Origin: Dysosmobacter sp.
GTDB taxonomy: Bacteria > Bacillota > Clostridia > Oscillospirales > Oscillospiraceae
Assembly (NCBI GenBank): GCA_026169195.1
Contig: JAPFEH010000082.1
Coordinates: 1 to 38,934, forward strand
DNA: 38,934 bases
Direction: 5' to 3'
Program-made: the position numbers and the translations under genes
Shown: one piece after another, positions 25,684 to 31,319 of the stretch
How positions within the stretch are numbered: position 1 is the first letter of the stretch
Layout of the letters: the number at the start of each line of letters is the position of its first letter
Notes under the pieces: generated by a model
What the model saw: only the letters and a program-made list of their open reading frames with translations
The model's database searches: none
Told to the model about the DNA's origin: nothing

Positions 25684-25722
25684 GGACGGACTAGGCTGAT
25701 GTGTGGCATAGTCCGTCCTTTT
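25684..25722. terminator. Terminator of the integrase gene
   Basis: GGACGGACTA pairs perfectly with TAGTCCGTCC over a 15-base loop; TTTT follows on the plus strand and a T-rich tract on the minus strand. It lies 9 bases past the integrase stop. The stretch 25396-25730, 335 bases without a protein gene, otherwise holds the tRNA promoter, the tRNA half, one terminator, and two GCAACC direct repeats (25622-25636) that could be integrase arm sites. Confidence 0.85.
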
Positions 25723-25730
25723 CGGTTCTT

Positions 25731-26861
25731 TCAGCCTACCAGATACTCAGATGCAGAGTTCAACATCTCTGCGGTCTCCGGTTCTTTTGACTTTCTTCGG
25801 TAGTGTGTATAAATTCTCAGCGTCATCTCTAGGGTGCTGTGTCCGGCGAGATACTGCACCCGCTTTACGTCCAAGCCCGATTCCACCCACTGCGTAATGC
25901 AGGTGTGTCGAAGCTGATGTGGATGACACTTGAAGTCCAAGGTTACACGGATGGGACCGTTTCTCCCTCCGGACACCGTGGCCCCGAGCGGTCGATCCTC
26001 AGTAGCTGTCCGAACGTCGATGGCGGACCACATTCTGCGGAAGGAGGCCCGGGTAAGACTCTGTCCGTTTTCCATACTCAGGACATACGGGGAGCTGCTG
26101 CGCTTTCGCTCCTGCTCCAGAAATGAATGAAGTACATTAGGGATGGGGATTCTTCGGTGAGCGGCCTCTGTTTTCAGCAGCGTGGTAACCGGTGCGTCGT
26201 TCTGATTCGACGGGAAGGTTTTATTGTGCTTCACGGTGAGGATCCTGTTTTTTAGATCAATGTCCTCCCACATCAAGCCCAGAATTTCCCCTCTGCGGAG
26301 CCCTGTGGTGAGCGCGATCAGGCAGAAGGTGTAAACCCGGGTCCCCTTTGTTGCGGCCAGCAGAGCCTTCGCTTGCTCACAGGAAAGAGGCTCCACCTCC
26401 TCCGGCGGGTCACCTGACGGACCGGCATCTTTACTGATCGGGGAGCGCATGATGATTCCGTTTTCTGTCGCCGTCCGCAGGATCGCCCCGAGGATATGCC
26501 AGCACTTCTTTTGGAGAGACTGGCTGAGACCGGATATCGAGCTGAGAAACATCTGGATGTGCAGCGGCTTGATGTCTCGAATCAGGACTCCCGTGAAAAA
26601 CGGCAGCACATGGTTCTCAAAATTTGCTTTCAGGGTGGCATAGCTGTTCGGGCGCAGCTTTGGTTCTTTGTAGGCCTTCAGCCAAGCTCTGGCGTAGTCA
26701 TCAAACCGGACGTCGTTCCCCACGTCCACACCGGCACCGGATTCCAACCGCGCCTGTGCAACCTTCTCGTTCAGTTCGGCCTTCGTTTTCCCGCTGACAT
26801 ATACCCGTCTCCCAGACGGAAGAGTGACATGTGTGGCATACTTCTTTTTCGCTTTTGGCAT
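25731..26861 (-). CDS. int: Phage tyrosine recombinase (integrase)
   Basis: This 376-residue integrase starts at ATG 26861 with AAGGAGG six bases upstream. Residues 1-45 form the arm-type DNA-binding region, 50-135 the SAM-like core-binding domain (FDDYARAWLKAYKEPKLRP), and about 155-365 the catalytic domain. Catalytic residues are R189 (TTGLRRGE), H315 and R318 (HPHQLRH), H341 (AGHST) and Y351 (IYTHY). It should integrate and excise the phage at the tRNA-Gly anticodon site next door. Its transcript ends at the terminator at 25684. Confidence 0.95.
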   Translation of the reverse strand: MPKAKKKYATHVTLPSGRRVYVSGKTKAELNEKVAQARLESGAGVDVGNDVRFDDYARAWLKAYKEPKLRPNSYATLKANFENHVLPFFTGVLIRDIKPLHIQMFLSSISGLSQSLQKKCWHILGAILRTATENGIIMRSPISKDAGPSGDPPEEVEPLSCEQAKALLAATKGTRVYTFCLIALTTGLRRGEILGLMWEDIDLKNRILTVKHNKTFPSNQNDAPVTTLLKTEAAHRRIPIPNVLHSFLEQERKRSSSPYVLSMENGQSLTRASFRRMWSAIDVRTATEDRPLGATVSGGRNGPIRVTLDFKCHPHQLRHTCITQWVESGLDVKRVQYLAGHSTLEMTLRIYTHYRRKSKEPETAEMLNSASEYLVG

Positions 26862-26872
26862 CAAATTCCTCC

Positions 26873-27004
26873 TTGCAATTCTACCGATAGTAGGATAGAA
26901 TGAAGGAGCAGACAGGCTCCTTCATTGGTCATGTGGTGTGACTTATATCGAGATTGTTTGCTTCCGTCCTGATGTTCCAGCATCAGGGCGGTTCTTTTTT
27001 TTTT
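26873..27004 (+). ncRNA. Candidate small RNA (about 95 nt) with its own promoter and terminator
   Basis: On the plus strand TTGCAA (26873-26878), 17 bases, TAGAAT (26896-26901) form a promoter that would start near 26908. The transcript would end at a textbook terminator: CCGTCCTGATG (26964-26974) pairs with CATCAGGGCGG (26981-26991), with one wobble, followed by a run of 11 T. No plus-strand ORF with a ribosome-binding site lies between. A second perfect hairpin (AATGAAGGAGC/GCTCCTTCATT, 26899-26926) overlaps the start. The flanking genes are both on the minus strand, so the T run is not explained by them. Confidence 0.45.
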
Positions 27005-27839
27005 ATTTACTTTTCGCAGTCAGCATCGGCAGGTCATAGAACCGCTCTACCGTATCAGCCAAACCGCCGCCGTCGTCCATGAACACCTTGGCCTGCTGCC
27101 AGATGTCATCGGGGACGCCGTAGTAGGCCTCGGCAATGGCTCCGGTGATCGCAGCCAGAGTATCACTGTCTCCTCCGATGGAAATAGCGTTGCGGATGGC
27201 ATCCTCGAAGCTCTCGCTTTCAATGAACGCCTGTACGGCATATGGGACCGTACCCTCATTGGTGGAGGCAAAGTGGTCGAACTTATAGGTGGGCCGGATC
27301 TCATCCAAGCAGAAATCCCAGCCATAGTAGCGGGAGACATAGTTCATAATGTCATTCCCCGTGCCTCCATGGAGAGCCAGATACACGGCTCCAGCGGTGG
27401 CCTGTGCGCCGCAGATGCCGTCCGGATGGTTGTGCGTGATCTCAGCGGACAGCTTTGCAAGTCGCTCACAGTCCTCCAGAGACCGGGCAAACCAAGCGCA
27501 GGGGGACACTCTCATTGCAGATCCGTTCCCGCTGCTGTAATAGGGATGGGGATGACGGTCGTCCAGCCACTTCTGGAAGCCCCGACCATAGCCGCGATCC
27601 GGATAGGTGCGACCATATCCACGCATCATCTTCAGCATCCAGTTGGAGATCACTGCGTCGGGTACGTCCTCATCCGGGGCCTTCCGTGCTGCGGTCTCCA
27701 GCGCTGCGGCAACCGCCACCGTCATCACCGTGTCATCCGTGAAGAAGCAGTTGCGGGAGAACAGGGGGAAGTCCTTTTCCTTAATGTTGTGGAATTCGTA
27801 AATGGAACCAACGATATCGCCAATGATTGCACCTTTCAT
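27003..27839 (-). CDS. ADP-ribosylglycohydrolase (DraG/ARH family)
   Basis: This 278-residue protein shows the family's metal and substrate motifs in order: GAIIGDIVGSIYEF at the N-terminus, FTDDTVMTVAVA, GNGSAMRVSP, and the C-terminal SIGGDSDTLAAITGAIAEAYYG that carries the second aspartate pair binding two magnesium ions. Such enzymes remove ADP-ribose from arginine or other residues, or from nucleic acids. AAGGAGG precedes the ATG. It lies between the integrase and repressor genes, where phages often keep accessory genes expressed in the lysogen. A possible role is countering ADP-ribosylating defence or toxin systems (inference). A -35-like TTGACA lies upstream on the minus strand, but the -10 is unclear. 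Confidence 0.9.
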   Translation of the reverse strand: MKGAIIGDIVGSIYEFHNIKEKDFPLFSRNCFFTDDTVMTVAVAAALETAARKAPDEDVPDAVISNWMLKMMRGYGRTYPDRGYGRGFQKWLDDRHPHPYYSSGNGSAMRVSPCAWFARSLEDCERLAKLSAEITHNHPDGICGAQATAGAVYLALHGGTGNDIMNYVSRYYGWDFCLDEIRPTYKFDHFASTNEGTVPYAVQAFIESESFEDAIRNAISIGGDSDTLAAITGAIAEAYYGVPDDIWQQAKVFMDDGGGLADTVERFYDLPMLTAKSK

Positions 27840-27923
27840 GTCGCATCCTCCTTGTGTTTGTGAGATTGTGAGGACAAGCTATCAAATGGGAGAGGGGGTT
27901 GTCAAACCTTCTCTCTTTCTTAT

Positions 27924-28394
27924 TTAATTCTTTCTCTCTTGGTGTTCTCTTTCCTTGGGGGAAACAGGCCGGCGGAGAATTGCTTCTGCGATCCACGGCC
28001 ACTCCTGTAAGGCATCAAATGGGTCCTCACGACTGTGCACGATATGATACCGCCTCTGCAGCGCCTGATAAAACCGGCGGTGGATCGACTCCCGAACGAG
28101 CAGGACGCTGCTGCCCCAAAGAGGGATTCGTCTCCATCCTTCGGGCGGGTCCCGATGATTTGGGTCAAGGAGATAGTATAAGATCTCTGCGGATGGAAAG
28201 ATGTTCCGCTCCCGCTCGCAATCATCCTCATCGTCCATATTCAGCTCGGTCCACTCAGCACCGGAAGGGCCCTGAGAAACGAGCTGGATCCTCCCATGCC
28301 TGCCCATTATACCGGGGTACAAAAAGCAGATGCACCGCAGGTCTTCATACTTCGGATCCGATGTCGTGTATACCAAGTTCCCTTCCGCGTCCAT
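27924..28394 (-). CDS. Unknown phage accessory protein
   Basis: Starting at the ATG at 28394 (AAGGAGG eight bases upstream), the product has 156 residues. No family was recognised. It is soluble, acidic in the middle (NMDDEDDCERERN), rich in aromatic residues (WPWIAEAIL, RRIPLWGSSVLL), and ends in a charged tail. It is 84 bases upstream of the ADP-ribosylglycohydrolase on the same strand and may share its transcript. Its position suggests a lysogenic accessory or host-exclusion gene. Confidence 0.7.
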   Translation of the reverse strand: MDAEGNLVYTTSDPKYEDLRCICFLYPGIMGRHGRIQLVSQGPSGAEWTELNMDDEDDCERERNIFPSAEILYYLLDPNHRDPPEGWRRIPLWGSSVLLVRESIHRRFYQALQRRYHIVHSREDPFDALQEWPWIAEAILRRPVSPKEREHQERKN

Positions 28395-28512
28395 CGTAGT
28401 ATCCTCCTTCACACGCGATACCTATTTATGTTTTGCGTTACGTTTTGCGGGTGCGCTTTTCCTCTTTTTTCAGGTGCCAAAAATTTTGTTCAGGAATCGT
28501 GGACTTTTACGG

Positions 28513-28541
28513 TTGCGTTTATCGAACATTCGTTCTATAAT
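28513..28541 (+). promoter_or_regulatory. SOS-type promoter: LexA box overlapping the -10
   Basis: TTGCGT (28513-28518), 17 bases, perfect TATAAT (28536-28541). CGAACATTCGTTCT (28523-28536) fills the spacer and matches the Firmicute LexA consensus CGAACRNRYGTTYG at 12 of 14 positions, including both GAAC/GTTC half-sites. LexA bound here would block polymerase directly. It reads into the small ORF at 28580. Confidence 0.7.
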
Positions 28542-28579
28542 GGTACTTACACCACATGACCCGTGAAGGGAGGAATCCA

Positions 28580-28720
28580 ATGTCCGATAGACAAGCACTT
28601 ACTCAGCAAATCCTGACCATGACCCCCGAAGAACTGGACCTTTTTATTTTTCTCGCAGAGAAAGAACTTGGTCTGCAATTGCCCGGAGCGCACGCACCTG
28701 ATCGTCTGACATCTGATTGA
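28580..28720 (+). CDS. 46-residue microprotein under a LexA-type promoter; candidate anti-repressor
   Basis: The ATG at 28580 has an excellent ribosome-binding site (AAGGGAGG, 7 bases upstream) and lies 39 bases after a TATAAT promoter that overlaps a LexA box. The product is a short amphipathic protein (LTQQILTMTPEELDLFIFLA, about residues 7-26, then EKELGL). It resembles the repressor C-terminus without gaps: residues 4-32 share 8 identities and several conservative matches with repressor residues 93-121. The last 77 bases overlap the repressor gene on the opposite strand. It may bind the repressor and block its oligomerisation after DNA damage. This function is inference; the gene is small enough to be missed by gene callers. 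Confidence 0.6.
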   Translation: MSDRQALTQQILTMTPEELDLFIFLAEKELGLQLPGAHAPDRLTSD

Positions 28721-29018
28721 TGGTCTGGATCAGCTGCGCGCGGTCCTCGTTCATGCCCTCGACGGAAACGTCAGGGGTTTCTTTATATTTGGGGACATTC
28801 ATGCCCATGAGCCACAGCACATCGACCCCAAAAGAGTTAGCGATACTTTTCAGGACCGGAACCTTCGGTGACCGTTCTCCTGTCAGATACGCAGATATAG
28901 TTGACTTACTGATATTGAGCCGATCAGCTAAGACCCTATACGGAGTATCACCCACCAATTCCTTAAACCGCTCAGCAAAAGTTGTGGACCATGCCTCTTT
29001 TGGCTTCTCTATTCCCAC
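28644..29018 (-). CDS. XRE-type phage repressor (CI-like) without peptidase domain
   Basis: The start is a GTG at 29018 with GGGAGGTG upstream; the frame extends to 29057 but without a ribosome-binding site. The 124-residue product has an HTH domain at about residues 14-70 (FAERFKELVG, YRVLADRLNISKSTISAYLTGER, VDVLWLMG). A linker follows, then a short helical C-terminus (RAQLIQTINQMSDDQVRALR, then AIADQVLSL). There is no S24 LexA-like domain and no Ala-Gly cleavage site, so RecA-stimulated self-cleavage is unlikely. It is divergent from the Cro-like gene, the classical switch layout. A likely promoter on the minus strand is TTGCTA-N17-TATTGT (29076-29048). Confidence 0.87.
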   Translation of the reverse strand: MGIEKPKEAWSTTFAERFKELVGDTPYRVLADRLNISKSTISAYLTGERSPKVPVLKSIANSFGVDVLWLMGMNVPKYKETPDVSVEGMNEDRAQLIQTINQMSDDQVRALRAIADQVLSLREK

Positions 29019-29086
29019 AGTTGCACCTCCCTTCTGTGCGTATTTACACAATATCATCTGTTTCCGGATTTAGCAAGAGTATTTTT

Positions 29087-29187
29087 ACAAAACGGAACTA
29101 ATTTGTCCACAAATAAAAAAATTTGCAGAGAAAGGGTTGACACGAGAGCGCGGGCGTGTTATCGTAAGGATGTCCACAAAACAGAAC
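29087..29187. promoter_or_regulatory. Switch region: early rightward promoter and repeated operators
   Basis: Early promoter: TTGACA (29137-29142), 17 bases, TATCGT (29160-29165). Around it lie repeated motifs. ATTTGTCCACAAAT (29101-29114) is an inverted repeat. TGTCCACAAA recurs at 29171 and at 29425. ACAAAACNGAAC occurs at 29087-29098, 29176-29187 and 29430-29441. One set lies upstream of the -35, one just after the -10, and one downstream of the first early gene, as in lambdoid-type operator arrays. The TGTCCACA core also resembles a DnaA box (TTATCCACA), an alternative reading. Confidence 0.7.
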
Positions 29188-29205
29188 GGAAGGAGGGAGA
29201 CGAAA

Positions 29206-29424
29206 GTGTCTGTCTTGTATCAGAATCTTACGTTGGAAGGACTTGCTCGGGCGAGATTCAAAAGTGTTCAGCAATTAGCAGATATGCTGAAATGGAGTTA
29301 TTCCAAGACTTACCGCATTATTCGGGGCAAGCAAATACCGGATGCAAATGAAATTAGAGACCTGTCTATCGTCCTTGGAATTTCTTCTCCGGAGGATGTT
29401 GTGTCTCTTTTTTCTTTGCTTTGA
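29206..29424 (+). CDS. Cro-like small HTH protein
   Basis: The start is a GTG at 29206 after AGGAGGGAG; an in-frame ATG at 29137 is excluded because it lies on the -35 element. The 72-residue product contains a compact HTH: LARARFKSVQQLADMLKWSYSKTYRIIRGKQ (about residues 12-42), then DANEIRDLSIVLGISSPEDV. It is the first gene rightward from the switch promoter, so it probably opposes the repressor. Operators lie both before and directly after it (29425-29441). Confidence 0.75.
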   Translation: MSVLYQNLTLEGLARARFKSVQQLADMLKWSYSKTYRIIRGKQIPDANEIRDLSIVLGISSPEDVVSLFSLL

Positions 29425-29482
29425 TGTCCACAAAACCGAACACAGCCTAATGTAGCCTACCACAGCACAACACAGCCTAATG
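29425..29482 (+). repeat. Operator copy plus a 12-base direct repeat before the third regulator gene
   Basis: TGTCCACAAAACCGAAC (29425-29441) repeats the switch-region operator. CACAGCCTAATG occurs at 29441-29452 and again at 29471-29482, 30 bases (about three helical turns) apart. The block sits just ahead of the ribosome-binding site (29500-29504) of the next gene, a likely site for feedback control. Confidence 0.6.
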
Positions 29483-29510
29483 CAGCCCATTGGCATATTG
29501 GAGGATGAAC

Positions 29511-29918
29511 ATGAAAACGAACAATGCACTGGGCGCGAGAGTGCGCCAACTTCGGGCGGAGAAGGGGTATTCCCAAGAGGAGCTATGTAAGCTCTTGGGA
29601 TGCGTCAGCCGAGGTCAGATCGGGCGCATCGAGAACGGGACCCGGAACGCAGATCGAAACGTCATCCGCGAGATGGCACGGGTCTTCGGTGTTACGGAGT
29701 CCTATCTGGTCTGCGGAGAGGACAACCCGACTTCGCTATCAGATACCCCATGCGCGGATATCTTCCGCATCAAGGGCAGACCGAAAGGACGGACCGCGAT
29801 CCAACTGTACCCCGATACCTCGGACACCCTGCACTTCTTAGCGCGGAAGCACGGCATCACGACTCCCGAACTGCTGGAACAGATCGTGGAGTTTGCCCTG
29901 AGTCACATGGACGTGTAA
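29511..29918 (+). CDS. XRE regulator with a ribbon-helix-helix-like C-terminal segment
   Basis: The ATG at 29511 is six bases after GGAGG and is preferred to two closer upstream ATGs. The 135-residue protein has an XRE HTH (about residues 6-65: LGARVRQLRAEKGYSQEELC, SRGQIGRIENGTRNAD). A second segment follows (about 92-133: GRTAIQLYPDTSDTLHFLAR, then TTPELLEQIVEFALSHM) with the beta strand-helix-helix look of Arc/MetJ-type ribbon-helix-helix proteins. Two DNA-binding folds in one chain would be unusual. It is the second early regulator after the Cro-like protein. Confidence 0.75.
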   Translation: MKTNNALGARVRQLRAEKGYSQEELCKLLGCVSRGQIGRIENGTRNADRNVIREMARVFGVTESYLVCGEDNPTSLSDTPCADIFRIKGRPKGRTAIQLYPDTSDTLHFLARKHGITTPELLEQIVEFALSHMDV

Positions 29919-29933
29919 GGAGGATCACACCAC

Positions 29934-30098
29934 ATGACCCAAGAAAAAGCATTCACCGTAGACGCATTGGCAGAACGATGGAGCTGCTCCAGAGATGTGG
30001 TCTACGAACTCCTGCGGAAGCGGGAGCTGAAGGCGTTCAAAGTCGGTCACTCTTGGAGGATTTCCCCCAGAGAGGTTGACCGTTTTGAGAATTCATAA
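29934..30098 (+). CDS. Excisionase-like / MerR-type winged-helix small protein
   Basis: This 54-residue protein follows the HTH_17 (excisionase family) pattern: FTVDALAERWSCSRDVVYELLRKREL, then AFKVGHSWRISPREVDRF. AAGGAGG lies 11 bases upstream of the ATG. In other phages such proteins act as recombination directionality factors or early regulators. Here it is far from the integrase gene, so regulation of early genes is equally possible. Confidence 0.75.
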   Translation: MTQEKAFTVDALAERWSCSRDVVYELLRKRELKAFKVGHSWRISPREVDRFENS

Positions 30099-30114
30099 TT
30101 TTAAGGAGGAACCT

Positions 30115-30834
30115 ATGAACGAGAAGAATCAAACCATTGTCATCCAGATCACGGGTGACGAGACCATCGCCACCCGCATCCCGACAGGGTGGCCCGGAGA
30201 CAACATGACCCGTGCCCATGCCATGCGGCATCCCGACGACGCATTCGATGCCTACATCGCCGCACGGGTGGCGCTGGACCGGCTGTTCGGGAAGGACGAG
30301 GAGCGGGTGTTCCGGGAGTGCGATGAGGAGAAGACGCCGGAGCTGGAAACGCCCCGATGGAAGGTCGGTGACTGGATCGTCGCTACGGGATCTCCCATCG
30401 GCAAGGAGTACTGGGGAAAGGCCGGGCAGGTAATCCGAGTGGAGACTTTCGTTGGCTATTGCGTATACGAAGCCGAATTCCTTGATGCCAAAGGCCGCCG
30501 CGTATCGCAGCATTGGAGCACGTGTGGTCCCGATCGCAGTGTTCGGGCGGCGACGGCAGAAGAAGTCCGGGACGCTGAGAAGGTCACCAAAGGGGCGTTC
30601 CAAGTGGGCGACATTGTGAGGGTCGTGAACCCCGTACCACCCATATTTGGCGGCTATAAGAAGGGCGATGTCGCTGTGGTGACCAAAGTCGACCGACCTG
30701 CGCTGTTCGTCGACGACTGGTTCTACAACATCCGGATCCGCAGTAAGGAGCACAAGGACACCGAGGCCCGCGTACTGGGGCATGAGCTGGAGCTGGTGCA
30801 TCGGGGCGGAAAGAAGAAAGGCGGCGCGAAGTGA
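30115..30834 (+). CDS. Unknown early phage protein with two SH3-like repeats
   Basis: This 239-residue protein has an AAGGAGG ribosome-binding site. The family was not recognised. Two segments share a pattern of small beta-barrel domains: RWKVGDWIVATGSP with WGKAGQVIRVE (about residues 81-112) and AFQVGDIVRVVNPV with YKKGDVAVVTKVD (about residues 162-193), both of the K/Q-VGD-hydrophobic type. The N-terminus has a gap-free stretch of charged helices; the tail is lysine- and glycine-rich. The stop overlaps the next start by one base. Confidence 0.75.
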   Translation: MNEKNQTIVIQITGDETIATRIPTGWPGDNMTRAHAMRHPDDAFDAYIAARVALDRLFGKDEERVFRECDEEKTPELETPRWKVGDWIVATGSPIGKEYWGKAGQVIRVETFVGYCVYEAEFLDAKGRRVSQHWSTCGPDRSVRAATAEEVRDAEKVTKGAFQVGDIVRVVNPVPPIFGGYKKGDVAVVTKVDRPALFVDDWFYNIRIRSKEHKDTEARVLGHELELVHRGGKKKGGAK

Positions 30835-31319
30835 TGACCAACGCTGAGAGACGCGCCATTCTGGAAGGCGCCCAAGAGCGGACGTATGCCGCGCTTGCTG
30901 AGGTTGATGCGTGGGACGCAACCACCGTCAACAATCTTCTGCACAATATCGCAGAATTCGATGATCTCCTCAACAACAATGTCCGGTTTATGCAGAAAGA
31001 CGAGCAGCCTGCCACCTCTGCCACAGGAGATCCGGAGACCCCTGCCGGCGCAGGCGAAGTGAAAGGCACCGAGGGGGATCGAGGAGATCCGGCACCGGAG
31101 TCTGCGCCCGAGCACACGGAAGAGCCTCCCCCCGAAGCCGAGCCTATGACCAAAGACGAGGTCAAGGCCAAGCTGCTGGAGCTCTCCAATCAGTGCGATG
31201 CGCTGGACATTGCGGCAGTCATGGACAGCATGGGGTACTCCAAGTTATCCGAGGTACCTGCGGCTCAATACGCTGAGCTTTTGCGGCGGACCGAAGCGGT
31301 AGTAAAGGAGCTGAGCTGA
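30834..31319 (+). CDS. Unknown early phage protein, helix - disordered linker - helix
   Basis: The ATG at 30834 overlaps the previous stop (TGATG); a GTG three bases earlier is possible. The 161-residue product has a helical N-terminus (NAERRAILEGAQERTYAALA), an acidic, proline-rich linker at about 57-105 (SAPEHTEEPPPEAEP) and a helical C-terminal domain (KDEVKAKLLELSNQCDALDI). No family was recognised. Its stop overlaps the start of the DUF2800 gene by ATGA, so it is translationally coupled to the replication module. Confidence 0.72.
   Translation: MTNAERRAILEGAQERTYAALAEVDAWDATTVNNLLHNIAEFDDLLNNNVRFMQKDEQPATSATGDPETPAGAGEVKGTEGDRGDPAPESAPEHTEEPPPEAEPMTKDEVKAKLLELSNQCDALDIAAVMDSMGYSKLSEVPAAQYAELLRRTEAVVKELS

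Noticed and set aside
28717-29073. A 118-codon plus-strand ORF opposite the repressor
   Set aside because: No ribosome-binding site or domain; it is the antisense of the HTH-coding repressor gene.
29137-29205. Start of the Cro-like gene at the upstream ATG at 29137
   Set aside because: That ATG overlaps the -35 element, so it would precede the transcript start. The GTG at 29206 has a strong ribosome-binding site.
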